A stretch of 64,000 nucleotides of DNA from Bacillus sp. ISL-41 (GTDB taxonomy: Bacteria > Bacillota > Bacilli > Bacillales > Cytobacillaceae), in the NCBI RefSeq assembly GCF_018613235.1, contig NZ_JAGGQP010000053.1, positions 1 to 64,000 on the forward strand, given 5' to 3'. This document shows, in pieces, positions 8,256 to 17,130 of the stretch. The stretch's first letter is position 1; every line of letters starts with the position of its first letter. The notes beneath the pieces were generated by a model, which ran no database searches, was not told the DNA's origin, and saw only the letters and a list, made by a program, of their open reading frames with translations. A program made the translations under genes and the position numbers.

Positions 8256-8354
8256 TTCTCTCTCCCCAAACCTTATGTTTGTATTAATTAAATGACAGAA
8301 CGAGCCAGCTCGGGAAGGACATATGTCCTAATACCAAAAAAGTTTCATTCCAGC

Positions 8355-8387
8355 AAAAAGCTGGACCAGTAATTTGCCGGTCCAGCT
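8355..8387 (-). terminator. Terminator after second RsbR-type gene
   Basis: AGCTGGACC pairs with GGTCCAGCT around an 11-base loop, followed by TTTTTGC on the minus strand, 9 bp from the stop at 8396. Confidence 0.85.
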
Positions 8388-8395
8388 GGTAAAAA

Positions 8396-9415
8396 TTATT
8401 GCTTTCTAACCAATTCATATCCATTCTGCTGAATGGCATATTCCACACCCTGCTGCAGGCTGGAAAAGGATTGAATGTGCTCAAGATTCACGTTTGAACT
8501 TAAGATTTGGATGCTCAGTTCCGCGGATACTCCGACGATAAAGCATTGGCCACCAATCAATCGTACAGATTGGATCAACTTTTGAATACCATGGATAGTG
8601 TAAGGATCGACATGCTTAATACCAGTTAAGTCGATCAATAAATATTTGGCCTTCAGCCTCGTGAGTTCAACTAAGGCTTTTTCCATCATGCTGCTGATCC
8701 GCTCTTCATTATATTGTCCAATCAGCGGGATGACCAGAATCCCATTCAAGACTGGGATGACTGGAGAGCTGAGCTCCTGAACGAGAGAGTTAAGCTCTTT
8801 CGTTCGTGCTTCTACTTTCTGCTCCAATTCCATGATGCTTTCCTGTTCTTTTTTTCGGGCTAGCTCATGGATATTTTGCGAAATTGTCACGGATGACGGG
8901 AAAATCTCCACCTCATCATATTCATGGCCCTCCTGCTGGCTTTTCACCATTTTATACCACATGTCCTGCTTGAAAAGCCCGCTGAAAATGCCTGCCCAGT
9001 GACTTGGAAGCAGGACACCCGCCTCATTTTTACCAGTCATTTTGAAAATTCGATGTTCCCAGCTGTTCCTTATTCTTACGACGGCACGTTTCTCTTCAAA
9101 TGAATACTCTTGAATCTCAGCGACTCCCCAGCCTGCGCTTTTGTATATATCACTATATTCACTCAACAGCTGAACCACGTCTGTCCTGCCTTCATAATAG
9201 GAGCTTACAAGATGCCCCATGCGGAATCCGGTAACTTCATAGACGGTCTTCGATACATCACTCCCGGAAATTTCCTCAATCGTATTTAAAAACAGCTCGA
9301 TCGCTGAATCCCAGAAAAGCAAAGCAGGAGCACCATCGAATGTCAGCTCCCCCTCCTGGCTATTCCACACAAACTCATTTTTGTTCACTTTTATCTGATG
9401 GTTAGAATTGACCAT
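8396..9415 (-). CDS. RsbR-like protein: sensory domain plus STAS domain
   Basis: The C-terminal third (about 220-335) is a STAS domain of the RsbR type, with ELSSPVIPVLNGILVIPLIG and the core LLIDLTGIKHVD. A coiled coil (about 190-220, QKVEARTKELNSLVQEL) connects it to an N-terminal domain of about 190 residues. That domain contains SAGWGVAEI and HWAGIFSGLF and is clearly shared with the product at 61043. It is not the globin-like domain of RsbRA. It recalls V4R-type ligand domains, but I cannot assign it firmly. A role as an alternative stressosome sensor is inferred. Confidence 0.8.
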   Translation of the reverse strand: MVNSNHQIKVNKNEFVWNSQEGELTFDGAPALLFWDSAIELFLNTIEEISGSDVSKTVYEVTGFRMGHLVSSYYEGRTDVVQLLSEYSDIYKSAGWGVAEIQEYSFEEKRAVVRIRNSWEHRIFKMTGKNEAGVLLPSHWAGIFSGLFKQDMWYKMVKSQQEGHEYDEVEIFPSSVTISQNIHELARKKEQESIMELEQKVEARTKELNSLVQELSSPVIPVLNGILVIPLIGQYNEERISSMMEKALVELTRLKAKYLLIDLTGIKHVDPYTIHGIQKLIQSVRLIGGQCFIVGVSAELSIQILSSNVNLEHIQSFSSLQQGVEYAIQQNGYELVRKQ

Positions 9416-9609
9416 TATAAGACTCCCTTAATATTGTGAATTAGTTCAATTCTATCTGAAATAAATATGGAATTCCAATGTAATGGTCTAAAATCTGGGG
9501 CAAAGGAACTTTTCTTTACTTCAATTGCCTAACTTAGGTTTAAATTCGCTTAACAGCGCGACAACATTTAAGTAAATCATTGTTATTTCAAAAAACTAGC
9601 ACCCATCTG

Positions 9610-10038
9610 CTAAGAGTTAATCTTGTCTCCTTCCGTTTTCAGTTTCATCATGGCTCCGAAATATTGTGAAGCTGTAGTAAAGGAAATAAAGGCCACGAGT
9701 TCGCTAATTTCCTCCTCGGTCAAGCTTTCCTGCAATACACTAAAGATAGAATCCGGTATATCACCTTTCTGCATTAAAAAAACTTCAGCAAAACCAACAG
9801 CGATCGATGTTTTTTCATCGAACTTTTCCGGATCCGGTTTGCCTTTCGCTTTACAATACTCACATCCATTACGCTGAGCCAGTGTTCTTCTCACCTGTTC
9901 TTTTAATTCAGCAGTAATGTGTCCATCTTTCTCCAATACATTCCCAAGCTGCACCCATCCAAGCATTACCTCTGGGTTGTGCCCTAAAAGCCGTTGAAAT
10001 GGTGTGTCTCCGATACCTGATTCCTTTACTCTTGCCAT
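9610..10038 (-). CDS. Carboxymuconolactone decarboxylase/AhpD-like protein
   Basis: The 142-residue all-helical product has the AhpD-type redox motif, with Cys59 and Cys62 in NGCEYCKAKGKP, in the expected helix after EQVRRTLAQR. AhpD-like proteins act as peroxidase adaptors through the CxxC pair, so an antioxidant role is likely. The exact substrate is not shown. It is divergent from lrpC, 123 bp away, and the two may be co-regulated. Good RBS (AAAGGGGGAATTTAA) before the ATG. Confidence 0.8.
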   Translation of the reverse strand: MARVKESGIGDTPFQRLLGHNPEVMLGWVQLGNVLEKDGHITAELKEQVRRTLAQRNGCEYCKAKGKPDPEKFDEKTSIAVGFAEVFLMQKGDIPDSIFSVLQESLTEEEISELVAFISFTTASQYFGAMMKLKTEGDKINS

Positions 10039-10161
10039 TTAAATTCCCCCTTTGTTATATTTAATTATAAAAAACTAAATTCGCCATTCCCATTAAATCA
10101 GGAATCTAAAACAAAGTTATTCTTACTATTTTTAATTAATTAGAGGGGGAATTCATTAAAT

Positions 10162-10602
10162 ATGAAAATTGATGATACTGACAGGAAAATTTTAGATGAA
10201 TTGAGCAAAAATAGCCGACTTTCCATGAGTGAACTGGGAAGAAGAGTGAATTTATCTTCTCCATCGGTAACAGAACGGGTCAGGCAAATGGAGTCTTTTG
10301 GAATTATTAAAAACTATACAGTAGAAATCGATTTTGAAAAATTAGGACTGCCTATCCAATGTATTGTTGAAGCTACCATTAAAAACGGCGATTACAAGTC
10401 ATTTAAGAATTATATCCAAACCCTTCCTAACGTCCAGTTTTGTTATCGAATAGCAGGTAATGCCTGCTTTATGCTTAAGCTTCATTTCGAAACGTTCTCA
10501 CAAGCTGAGAAATTCATTGAAGAAGTTAACCCTTATGCCCAGACGGTTACACATTTTATCTTCTCACAAGTACCAACACTCCCAAGAAATTATACTCCTT
10601 AG
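10162..10602 (+). CDS. lrpC: Lrp/AsnC family regulator, LrpC-like
   Basis: The 146-residue length and sequence follow B. subtilis LrpC. There is an N-terminal helix-turn-helix (about 20-45, MSELGRRVNLSSPSVTERVRQME) and a RAM ligand-binding domain (about 65-140, GLPIQCIVEATIKN... FCYRIAGNACFMLKL). LrpC binds and bends DNA and affects recombination and sporulation timing in B. subtilis. Here it is monocistronic and divergent from the AhpD-like gene. AGAGGGGGAATTCATTAAAT precedes the ATG. Confidence 0.8.
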   Translation: MKIDDTDRKILDELSKNSRLSMSELGRRVNLSSPSVTERVRQMESFGIIKNYTVEIDFEKLGLPIQCIVEATIKNGDYKSFKNYIQTLPNVQFCYRIAGNACFMLKLHFETFSQAEKFIEEVNPYAQTVTHFIFSQVPTLPRNYTP

Positions 10603-10647
10603 ATTAATACTTACTGCATTCGAAGCTTTCCTAACTTGCAGACAATA

Positions 10648-10678
10648 AAAAAGCTGCCGGCAGAATTGCCCGACAGCA
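10648..10678 (-). terminator. Terminator of siderophore uptake operon
   Basis: GCTGTCGG pairs with CCGGCAGC, and six T follow on the minus strand, 7 bp after the permease stop. It could also stop lrpC transcription from the other side. Confidence 0.8.
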
Positions 10679-10685
10679 TGTTTAT

Positions 10686-11693
10686 CTATTTTCGCAAAAG
10701 CAAATACACAAAATAAGGTGCCCCAATTAATGCGGTCATGATTCCAGCCGGAATTCCTTCTGGTTCAAGGACATTGCGGCCGATGGTGTCTGCAAACAGC
10801 AACAGCCATCCCCCAATTAGTACCGCAATTGGCAGGAATAATTGGTTTCTTGGTCCAATCATTGCTTTTGCAAGGTGCGGAGCCATCAACCCGATGAAGG
10901 CGATTCCGCCTGTTACTGACACGGCCGAAGCTGCCAGGGCAACGGCTGTCAAAAGCAGAATGACTCTTTCTTTTTCAATTGAAAGTCCTACCCCAATGGC
11001 GACTGGATCGCTTAAGCTCAAAAGGTTCAAGCGATTGGCTTTATACAGTGTGAATGGAATCAAGATTAATAACCAAGGCAAAAGCGCCCAAATAAACGGC
11101 CAGTCTGTTCCCCATATATTGCCAGCAAGCCAGCGGGCGATGAAATCAACTTTTTGTCTTTCTGCTGCGGAAATAATGACAATCATCGCTCCGGATAGTG
11201 CCATCGAAAACCCGATTCCTACAAGAATCAGTCTTACAGGCTGAAGCCCGATTCCCTTTTTATAAGAAAATAAATAAATGAGAACAGCCGTCAGCAAAGC
11301 ACCAGCAAACGCGACCAGTGGCAGGATATAGGCAAAGGAAGCAGCATCGATTGGGAAGAAGAGAAAGAACACGGCGATTCCCAGGCCTGCTCCGGAATTG
11401 ATGCCGATGATTCCCGGATCTGCCAGATCATTGCGGGTCAATCCTTGTAAAATCGCCCCTGAAATTGCCAGCGCCATCCCGGCAAGGAGCGTTACAATGA
11501 TCCTAGGAAGCCTAATCTTAAACAAGACAAACTCTTCTTTAAACGTGCCATTTCCGAATATCGTCGGCAAAATCCGGTCATACGAAACAGAAGAATAACC
11601 AAGGCCAAGACTCGCTATCATGGTTAATACAATCAAAACGGATAAAGTCGCAACTATGATTCTTTGTTTTTTAATAATGGATGGATGAATCAT
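10686..11693 (-). CDS. yfhA: FecCD-type siderophore ABC permease (YfhA-like)
   Basis: A 335-residue permease of the iron-siderophore (BtuC/FecCD) family with about ten membrane helices. It has LAGMALAISGAILQGLTRNDLADPGIIGINSGAG and, near the C-terminus, the GGIAFIGLMAPHLAK loop that contacts the ATPase. Its ATG overlaps the stop of the partner permease by four bases (ATGA), showing translational coupling. The closest B. subtilis counterparts transport hydroxamate siderophores of the schizokinen/arthrobactin type, so a similar substrate is inferred. Iron control comes from the Fur box at 14510. Confidence 0.85.
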   Translation of the reverse strand: MIHPSIIKKQRIIVATLSVLIVLTMIASLGLGYSSVSYDRILPTIFGNGTFKEEFVLFKIRLPRIIVTLLAGMALAISGAILQGLTRNDLADPGIIGINSGAGLGIAVFFLFFPIDAASFAYILPLVAFAGALLTAVLIYLFSYKKGIGLQPVRLILVGIGFSMALSGAMIVIISAAERQKVDFIARWLAGNIWGTDWPFIWALLPWLLILIPFTLYKANRLNLLSLSDPVAIGVGLSIEKERVILLLTAVALAASAVSVTGGIAFIGLMAPHLAKAMIGPRNQLFLPIAVLIGGWLLLFADTIGRNVLEPEGIPAGIMTALIGAPYFVYLLLRK

Positions 11694-12703
11694 GTGAAGC
11701 TCTTCCCTCCTTTACGGACAATGAACAGGAAGAACGGCAGTCCGAGCATGGAAATGATCGCATAGATTGGTGTTTCATAAGGAGCGTTGATTGTCCGGCC
11801 TAGTGTATCCGCAATCAGCATGAACGAGGCTCCGAATAAAGCAGACATCGGCAGGACGAATCGATAATCGGTACCGACAATCATCCTGACAATATGCGGA
11901 ACCATCAGCCCGATAAAGGCCATGTTCCCGACTAGCGCGACAGCTGACCCTGCCAGCAAGACAATAACAATGAATAATACCAATTTAATTAAGTTAGTCT
12001 TCTGGCCAAGTCCCACCGCTACTTCTTCACTCAAGCTCAAAATCGTCAATTGCCTCGACAAATAAAAAGCAACCAGCATACCAATCAGGATGAAAGGCAC
12101 GATGATTTTCAGCTGCGTCCATGAAGTTCCCATCAGGCCGCCAGCTGTCCACATCGAAACATCTTTTGATATTTTAAAATACAGACCAATTCCCTCGGCT
12201 ACTGCGAACAAAAAAGCCGAGACCGCAGCTCCGGCCAATACGATCCGTAATGGGGAGAATCCGCCTTTTTTTAACGCGCCAATCCCAAAAACAAGGATGA
12301 CACCAACTGATGCCCCGATAAAACAAGCAATCGTGATGGCAAGGTAACCGGCTCCAGGACTGAGCGCCATAATCAAAGCAAGTGCAGCATTGGCACCAGC
12401 CGTGAGCCCAAGCAGCCCCGGATCAGCGAGCGGGTTTCTCGTCAAGCCCTGCATGATTGCACCCGCTGCCGAAAGGGCAGCCCCGACGAAAATGGCGCCA
12501 ACCTCCCTCGGCAGGCGGATTTCCCTGATCATGGTGATGGTATCTGTTTTAACAGTTGAAGTAAGTGCCAGCCAAATCTCTTTGATGGTCGTGTCAGCCG
12601 CCCCGAAAACCATTGCCGTCATGAAACTGACAGCCAGGACGAGTACACCTGCAATGAACTTTATGAGCATGGGAAGCGAGCTGTTTTGGTTTATCATATG
12701 CAT
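11690..12703 (-). CDS. yfiZ: FecCD-type siderophore ABC permease (YfiZ-like)
   Basis: A 337-residue FecCD permease, the partner of the product at 10686, with the matched motifs ALSAAGAIMQGLTRNPLADPG and GNMAFIGLMVPHIVR. The two should form the heterodimeric channel. It starts MHMINQ, and either Met1 (12703) or Met3 could be used since both are close to GATGAGATG. A GAGGAATTC hairpin separates it from the upstream binding-protein gene. Confidence 0.85.
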   Translation of the reverse strand: MHMINQNSSLPMLIKFIAGVLVLAVSFMTAMVFGAADTTIKEIWLALTSTVKTDTITMIREIRLPREVGAIFVGAALSAAGAIMQGLTRNPLADPGLLGLTAGANAALALIMALSPGAGYLAITIACFIGASVGVILVFGIGALKKGGFSPLRIVLAGAAVSAFLFAVAEGIGLYFKISKDVSMWTAGGLMGTSWTQLKIIVPFILIGMLVAFYLSRQLTILSLSEEVAVGLGQKTNLIKLVLFIVIVLLAGSAVALVGNMAFIGLMVPHIVRMIVGTDYRFVLPMSALFGASFMLIADTLGRTINAPYETPIYAIISMLGLPFFLFIVRKGGKSFT

Positions 12704-12725
12704 CTCATCTTTCTGATAGCAAGAA

Positions 12726-12749
12726 GAGGAATTCCTAAAAGAATTCCTC
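12726..12749 (-). promoter_or_regulatory. Intercistronic hairpin in siderophore operon
   Basis: A perfect 9-bp inverted repeat, GAGGAATTC/GAATTCCTC with a six-base loop, lies between the binding-protein stop and the permease start. No T-run follows on the minus strand. It is more likely an mRNA-stabilising or processing hairpin that keeps the binding protein more abundant than a full terminator. Confidence 0.5.
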
Positions 12750-12760
12750 CTGCTGCTTTA

Positions 12761-13681
12761 TTATTGTTCCAAGAATGATTTTTTAAAGAATTCAAGTTGG
12801 TATTCAAGTGTTAGAGGATCGTTGAAATAGAATTCCTTGGCATTTACTTCGAATACACGGTTATTCTTAACGGCAGGAATATTTTTATAAGTCTCTGTTT
12901 GCTGGAAGGAAGTATCTCCCTCACCATTCTTGCTGAAAACCACATAATCACCAGCATATTCGGAAAGTACTTCCGGCGAAATTGCATAATAACCAGGCTC
13001 AAGTGCAGCTTCCTTCACTTTTCCAGGCATATTCAAACCCATCTCCTGATACAGGATTTCTGTTCCTCTCGCCCAGTTATCACCGAATACGTATAGCTCT
13101 TTGTCGAAGTTTTCGATGACAGATACAGTTGCGTCTGCACCGATTTTCGCCTTAATTTCTTCTCCTGCAGCTTTTGAGTCGGCCTTGAAGTTATCAATCC
13201 ACTCCTGGGCTTCTTTTTCTTTATTTAAAACCTTGCCGATTTCCAGGTGCTGTGCCAGGTAATCCAGCTTTCCGTATGTGAAGGTCACAGTTGGAGCAAT
13301 TTCCTTCAGCTTATCGACATTTTTGATGTTAGATAGACCAATGATCAGATCTGGATTCAGTTCAATAATCTTCTCCAGGTTTTCATCTGTCACTTCTTCA
13401 ACACCCTGCAATTTTTCAAAGCGCGGATTCATTTTTGACCAAGAGTCAACTCCCACGATTGGCACATCAAGAGCCATGACATTTCCGGCAAAGGAAGAAA
13501 GGACGATGACTCTTTCTGGATCTGCAGGTACTTCTACTGGGCCACTTTCAGATTCATAAGTTATGGTTTGAGGCTTATCTTCTTCCTTTTTCTCACCTGT
13601 ATTTTCTTGCTTTTCTTCTCCTCCGCAAGCACTAAGAACAAGCACCAGCATAAGCAGGAATGGCATAAGTAATTTCTTCAT
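12761..13681 (-). CDS. yfiY: Iron-siderophore substrate-binding lipoprotein (YfiY-like)
   Basis: A 306-residue FepB-type binding protein with a signal peptide and lipobox LSACGG (Cys19). A charged low-complexity linker (EEKQENTGEKKEEDKP, about 22-37) leads to the two-lobed binding domain, with PERVIVLSSFAGNVMALDVPIVGVDSW and NPDLIIGLSN. It captures the siderophore outside and delivers it to the two FecCD permeases encoded next. AAAGGAGAAGAAGACA precedes its ATG, which lies 50 bp inside the end of the ATPase gene. Confidence 0.85.
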   Translation of the reverse strand: MKKLLMPFLLMLVLVLSACGGEEKQENTGEKKEEDKPQTITYESESGPVEVPADPERVIVLSSFAGNVMALDVPIVGVDSWSKMNPRFEKLQGVEEVTDENLEKIIELNPDLIIGLSNIKNVDKLKEIAPTVTFTYGKLDYLAQHLEIGKVLNKEKEAQEWIDNFKADSKAAGEEIKAKIGADATVSVIENFDKELYVFGDNWARGTEILYQEMGLNMPGKVKEAALEPGYYAISPEVLSEYAGDYVVFSKNGEGDTSFQQTETYKNIPAVKNNRVFEVNAKEFYFNDPLTLEYQLEFFKKSFLEQ

Positions 13682-14477
13682 TGTCTTCTTCTCCTTTTAG
13701 TAAGTTGTACGTGATGCAGATTGGTTTATTCGTACGCGGATCTCTCCCGATCTCAGCGTCAATCTGGAAAACTTCCCTGAGTACTTCTTTTTTGATGACC
13801 TCTTCACTTGAACCCGTTTTCACGATGCTCCCCGCTTTCAAGGCAACCAGGTGATCGGCAAATCTTGCGGCATGGTTTAAATCATGAAGCACCATCACGA
13901 TTGTCCGGCCCTGCTCTTTGTTCAGCTTTTGCAGGAGCTCAAGGATTTCAAGCTGATGTGCCATGTCCAGATAGGTGGTCGGTTCATCGAGGAAAATCAT
14001 TTCTGTTTCCTGTGCGAGGGCAAGGGCGATCCAGACACGCTGCCGCTGTCCGCCGGATAACGAATCGACAGGCTCGTATTTGTAACTAGCCGTTCCCGTC
14101 ACCTCAAGGGCCCAATCAATGGTCTCGATATCCTTTTTCGTCAGCCTTCCGAATCCTTTTTGATAAGGAAAGCGTCCATAAGAGACTAATTCCCCTACCG
14201 TCAGACCTGCAGCACTTTCCGGTGTCTGTGGAAGTATCGCCATCTTTCTTGCCAGGGTTTTTGTATCTTCTTTTGAGATACTCGACCCATCCAGGAATAT
14301 AGAGCCAGACTGATGGGGAATGATTCGTGACATCGATTTCAGCAAAGTCGATTTCCCGCACCCATTTGGGCCGATGATAATCGTGATTTTCTGATCAGGA
14401 ATTTCTAATGTCAGGTTATTCACGATTGTCCGTTCCCCATATCCCACTTTTAATTGGTCTGTGTATAAGCGGACCAT
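13632..14477 (-). CDS. yusV: Siderophore ABC transporter ATPase (YusV/FecE-like)
   Basis: The ATP-binding subunit has Walker A GPNGCGKST (about 34-42 of the 281-residue form), signature LSGGQRQRV, Walker B MIFLDEP, and the switch His in VLHDLNH. It lies in one operon with the binding protein and two permeases, whereas in B. subtilis YusV is encoded away from YfiY/YfiZ/YfhA. Three ATGs follow GGAGG. The third (14477) has the best spacing. The last 16 codons (end KGEEDNEEITYAIPAYAGACS) are read from the next gene's signal-peptide region in another frame, a 50-bp overlap that may reflect a lost stop codon. Confidence 0.85.
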   Translation of the reverse strand: MVRLYTDQLKVGYGERTIVNNLTLEIPDQKITIIIGPNGCGKSTLLKSMSRIIPHQSGSIFLDGSSISKEDTKTLARKMAILPQTPESAAGLTVGELVSYGRFPYQKGFGRLTKKDIETIDWALEVTGTASYKYEPVDSLSGGQRQRVWIALALAQETEMIFLDEPTTYLDMAHQLEILELLQKLNKEQGRTIVMVLHDLNHAARFADHLVALKAGSIVKTGSSEEVIKKEVLREVFQIDAEIGRDPRTNKPICITYNLLKGEEDNEEITYAIPAYAGACS

Positions 14478-14509
14478 CATCATTCCTCCAAAGTTTTTCA
14501 ATTTCTCGT

Positions 14510-14524
14510 TGATAATGATTATCA
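14510..14524. promoter_or_regulatory. Fur box, perfect 7-1-7 palindrome
   Basis: TGATAATGATTATCA is an exact match to the Fur 7-1-7 consensus. It lies between the divergent siderophore operon (start 14477) and the ycgT-like gene (start 14657), so Fur with iron should repress the operon and probably the reductase as well. Confidence 0.9.
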
Positions 14525-14656
14525 ATGTCGTTTACAATGTATACTATAAAGCTATTACTTTTTTCAGTCAATGACAGATTTGTGAAAATTTCATTTTTGT
14601 TGATTTTGATACCGTTACATTTGGGAGTTCTACCATACATTTGAGGAGTGTTACCA

Positions 14657-15703
14657 ATGGAAAACAATGAAATCTATGATATTACGATTATTGGCGGCGG
14701 GCCTGCCGGATTATATTCAGCCTTTTATGCTGGCTTGCGTGAAATGAAGACAAAGATTATTGAGGCCCAGCCAGACCTTGGCGGGAAGATTCATGTTTAT
14801 CCGGAAAAAGTAATTTGGGATGTTGGCGGCATCGGCCCTATTACAGGCGCTAATTTGATTAAACAGTTGAAAGAACAAGCGATGACGTTTAACCCAGAAG
14901 TTATCTTGAATGAAAAAATTGTATCTATCAACAAGGAACAGGATTTATTTTTGCTAAAAGCCGCTTCTGGAAAAGTGCATTATTCAAAATCAGTCATCGT
15001 TTCTATCGGAAGTGGAATTTTAAAGCCGCAAAAGCTGAAGCTTGAAGGGGCGGAAAAATTCGAGGTATCAAACCTCCACTATATGGTTAATTCTCTTAAG
15101 TATTTCAAAGATCGCACAGTTGTCATTTCTGGCGGAGGCAATTCAGCCATTGACTGGGCCAATGCGTTAGAACCGGTTGCAAAAAAGATCTATCTGGTAC
15201 ATAGGAGAGAATGCTTCTCAGGGCATGAATCACAGGTAACACAGTTGATGAACAGCTCAGTGGAATGTTTATTCGATTCATGTATCAGCAGTTTAACTGC
15301 TGATGAGAGCAGGACATCCATTGCCGAAGTCGAAATAAAAAACCAGACTACAGGTGAAGTTCTTCGCCTTCCTGTTGATGATGTTCTGGTCAATCATGGA
15401 TTTGACCAGGATGCTTCCTTGCTTGAGAATAGCGAACTGGAACCGAGGATGATTGATGATTTTTACATTGATGGGACTCCGACGAGCGAAACGTCAGTAC
15501 CTGGCATGTTTGCTGCAGGAGATATTTTAAAGCATGAAGGGAAATTGAATTTGATTGTCGGCACATTCCAGGATGCAGCCAATGCCGTCAATAAGGCCAA
15601 ACAGTTTATTGAACCGGCTGCCTCCCAATCTGCAATGGTGTCATCCCACAATAAAGTATTTTCAGAGAGAAACAAGGAAATGATTCTTGAGTTAATCAAT
15701 TGA
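14657..15703 (+). CDS. ycgT: Ferredoxin/flavodoxin-NADP+ reductase, YcgT type
   Basis: A 348-residue FAD/NADPH reductase of the thioredoxin-reductase-like FNR type. It has the FAD site TIIGGGPAGLYSAFYAG (about 9-25), an NADPH site VVISGGGNSAIDWAN (about 155-169), and the closing GMFAAGD (about 280-286). No redox CxxC is present, which separates it from thioredoxin reductase. A GTG at 14648 is in frame, but GAGGAG sits at the right distance from the ATG at 14657. The Fur box upstream fits a role in supplying electrons for iron release from siderophores or for flavodoxin under iron limitation. That role is inferred. Confidence 0.8.
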   Translation: MENNEIYDITIIGGGPAGLYSAFYAGLREMKTKIIEAQPDLGGKIHVYPEKVIWDVGGIGPITGANLIKQLKEQAMTFNPEVILNEKIVSINKEQDLFLLKAASGKVHYSKSVIVSIGSGILKPQKLKLEGAEKFEVSNLHYMVNSLKYFKDRTVVISGGGNSAIDWANALEPVAKKIYLVHRRECFSGHESQVTQLMNSSVECLFDSCISSLTADESRTSIAEVEIKNQTTGEVLRLPVDDVLVNHGFDQDASLLENSELEPRMIDDFYIDGTPTSETSVPGMFAAGDILKHEGKLNLIVGTFQDAANAVNKAKQFIEPAASQSAMVSSHNKVFSERNKEMILELIN

Positions 15704-15838
15704 GAAAAAATACGTTAGTTTAGTTTCAAAGAAATCTCGGTACGACTTCTTGTTCTGGCAATTTATCTTCAATGTCTTTGAAGGACAATCTTTTAAAGGG
15801 TAAAATAGGGATACGATGACGAGAATGAGGAGTTCGTT

Positions 15839-16777
15839 ATGTCTAAATATAAAAAACAACGCCCACAGGAACGATGGGACCATAAGTACGATTCGCTGGA
15901 CCTGAAAAAGCTGCTGACAATCCTTAAGGAGAATCGCCGCGACATTCAGAACAATCAGCAGCTATATTATGACCATGATCAGGATGAGCTGGACATCAAG
16001 AAGTATTTTCGCGGTGCGCAGGATCTGGATTTATCCGGTCTGGCCCTGTTTTACAAATTCCATACAATCATTTTCCAGTCTCATAAGAACCAGCTCCCCT
16101 ACTTCCTGGCAAAGGATTTGTATCTGTACACATGGGTCGATTTATATCCAGATGGATCTGCTAAGAGTATCTATTCCAGCCAGATGAAGGATCCTGAGTC
16201 ATTGCTTATTGAGGATAATAAAACTCTAAGAGAGAAATACGATGAGTTTAGGAGGCGTTCTCGTAAGATTCAGGTGAATGGCTTTGATTCGATCAAGGAA
16301 CTTAAGGTGTTTGAGGATCATTTTAAAATGAACACCGAGCACATTGTCCCCCAGTCCTGGTTTGAGGGAGCTGAACCGATGAAGGGCGACCTGCATCACC
16401 TGTTTGTCTGCGAACCTGATTGCAACATTACCCGTTCCAATTACCCGTTTACCGACTTTGATTTTTATAATCCGGAATCGGAAAATGAACCGATTCAGAA
16501 CAACTGCGGTGTCACGACAGGGTTCGAGTTCGAACCTGAGCACGGCAAAGGAGCTTCCGCCCGGGCGATGCTTTATTTTTTCCTCAGGTATCCCAAAAGA
16601 GTGAAAAAAGAATTCAAAAAGAAGGTCGACATCGCGCTGCTCGCCCGTTGGAATGAAGAATTCCCTCCCACCCTTTATGAAAAGCACCGGAACCAGGCCA
16701 TCTACTATATTCAGGGAAACCGCAATCCGTTTATTGATTTTCCGGAGTTAGCAAAGAAAATTGACTTTACGTGGTAA
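15839..16777 (+). CDS. Endonuclease I family protein without signal peptide
   Basis: The 312-residue product has the beta-beta-alpha-metal nuclease core of the EndA/endonuclease I family: NTEHIVPQSWF (about 162-172), DLHHLFVCEPDCNITRSNYPF (about 182-202) with conserved His, Asn and Arg, and a later CGV segment. Members such as B. subtilis BsnA/YurI are secreted. This one starts MSKYKKQRPQERWDHKYD and has no signal peptide, so it should be cytoplasmic or released by lysis. No partner or immunity gene is next to it. Confidence 0.75.
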   Translation: MSKYKKQRPQERWDHKYDSLDLKKLLTILKENRRDIQNNQQLYYDHDQDELDIKKYFRGAQDLDLSGLALFYKFHTIIFQSHKNQLPYFLAKDLYLYTWVDLYPDGSAKSIYSSQMKDPESLLIEDNKTLREKYDEFRRRSRKIQVNGFDSIKELKVFEDHFKMNTEHIVPQSWFEGAEPMKGDLHHLFVCEPDCNITRSNYPFTDFDFYNPESENEPIQNNCGVTTGFEFEPEHGKGASARAMLYFFLRYPKRVKKEFKKKVDIALLARWNEEFPPTLYEKHRNQAIYYIQGNRNPFIDFPELAKKIDFTW

Positions 16778-16806
16778 AGCTGAACCTGTTCTGGTTCAGC
16801 TTTTTG
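16778..16806 (+). terminator. Terminator after endonuclease I gene
   Basis: AGCTGAACC pairs with GGTTCAGCT around a six-base loop, followed by TTTTT. The same stem recurs at 24827 and 31473. Confidence 0.9.
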
Positions 16807-16828
16807 TATGGATTCGTTTCGTATCAAG

Positions 16829-17044
16829 TTACTGCTGACTTTCAATAACCTCAAAGATTTTCCTCGTGGTCACGATCGAGGCTGGAAAGAGAATGACGAT
16901 GGAGAAAAAAATCTGTAAGATAAAAAGGAGTAAACCATATGGAAGAAGACTTGCTTCGATTAACAAGAAAATATAATCAAAGATTTTTATATAGATAAAG
17001 AAGAAGATTACTGATAAAACAAAAAACACGATTTGCTTCGCCAT
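16829..17044 (-). CDS. Small membrane protein, 71 aa
   Basis: Two hydrophobic helices (about 5-30 and 34-57) are joined by a short loop, with a short hydrophilic C-terminus (TTRKIFEVIESQQ). GGAAGGGGAAATCA before the ATG supports translation. No family is recognised. The 52-bp array B begins 87 bp upstream of its start. Confidence 0.6.
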   Translation of the reverse strand: MAKQIVFFVLSVIFFFIYIKIFDYIFLLIEASLLPYGLLLFILQIFFSIVILFPASIVTTRKIFEVIESQQ

Positions 17045-17130
17045 TGATTTCCCCTTCCGTAACTTTAGGTTATTACTATTTTAACAAAAAATGACAAACC
17101 GTTATAGTCTTTATGTGCAGGAACTGCTTG

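Noticed and set aside
14648-14656. GTG at 14648 as the start of the ycgT-like gene
   Set aside because: GAGGAG overlaps that codon region. The ATG at 14657 has the right spacing and the usual N-terminus.
15839-16777. Toxin-immunity or restriction module around the endonuclease I gene
   Set aside because: No second gene of that kind is adjacent. The next genes are small membrane proteins on the other strand.
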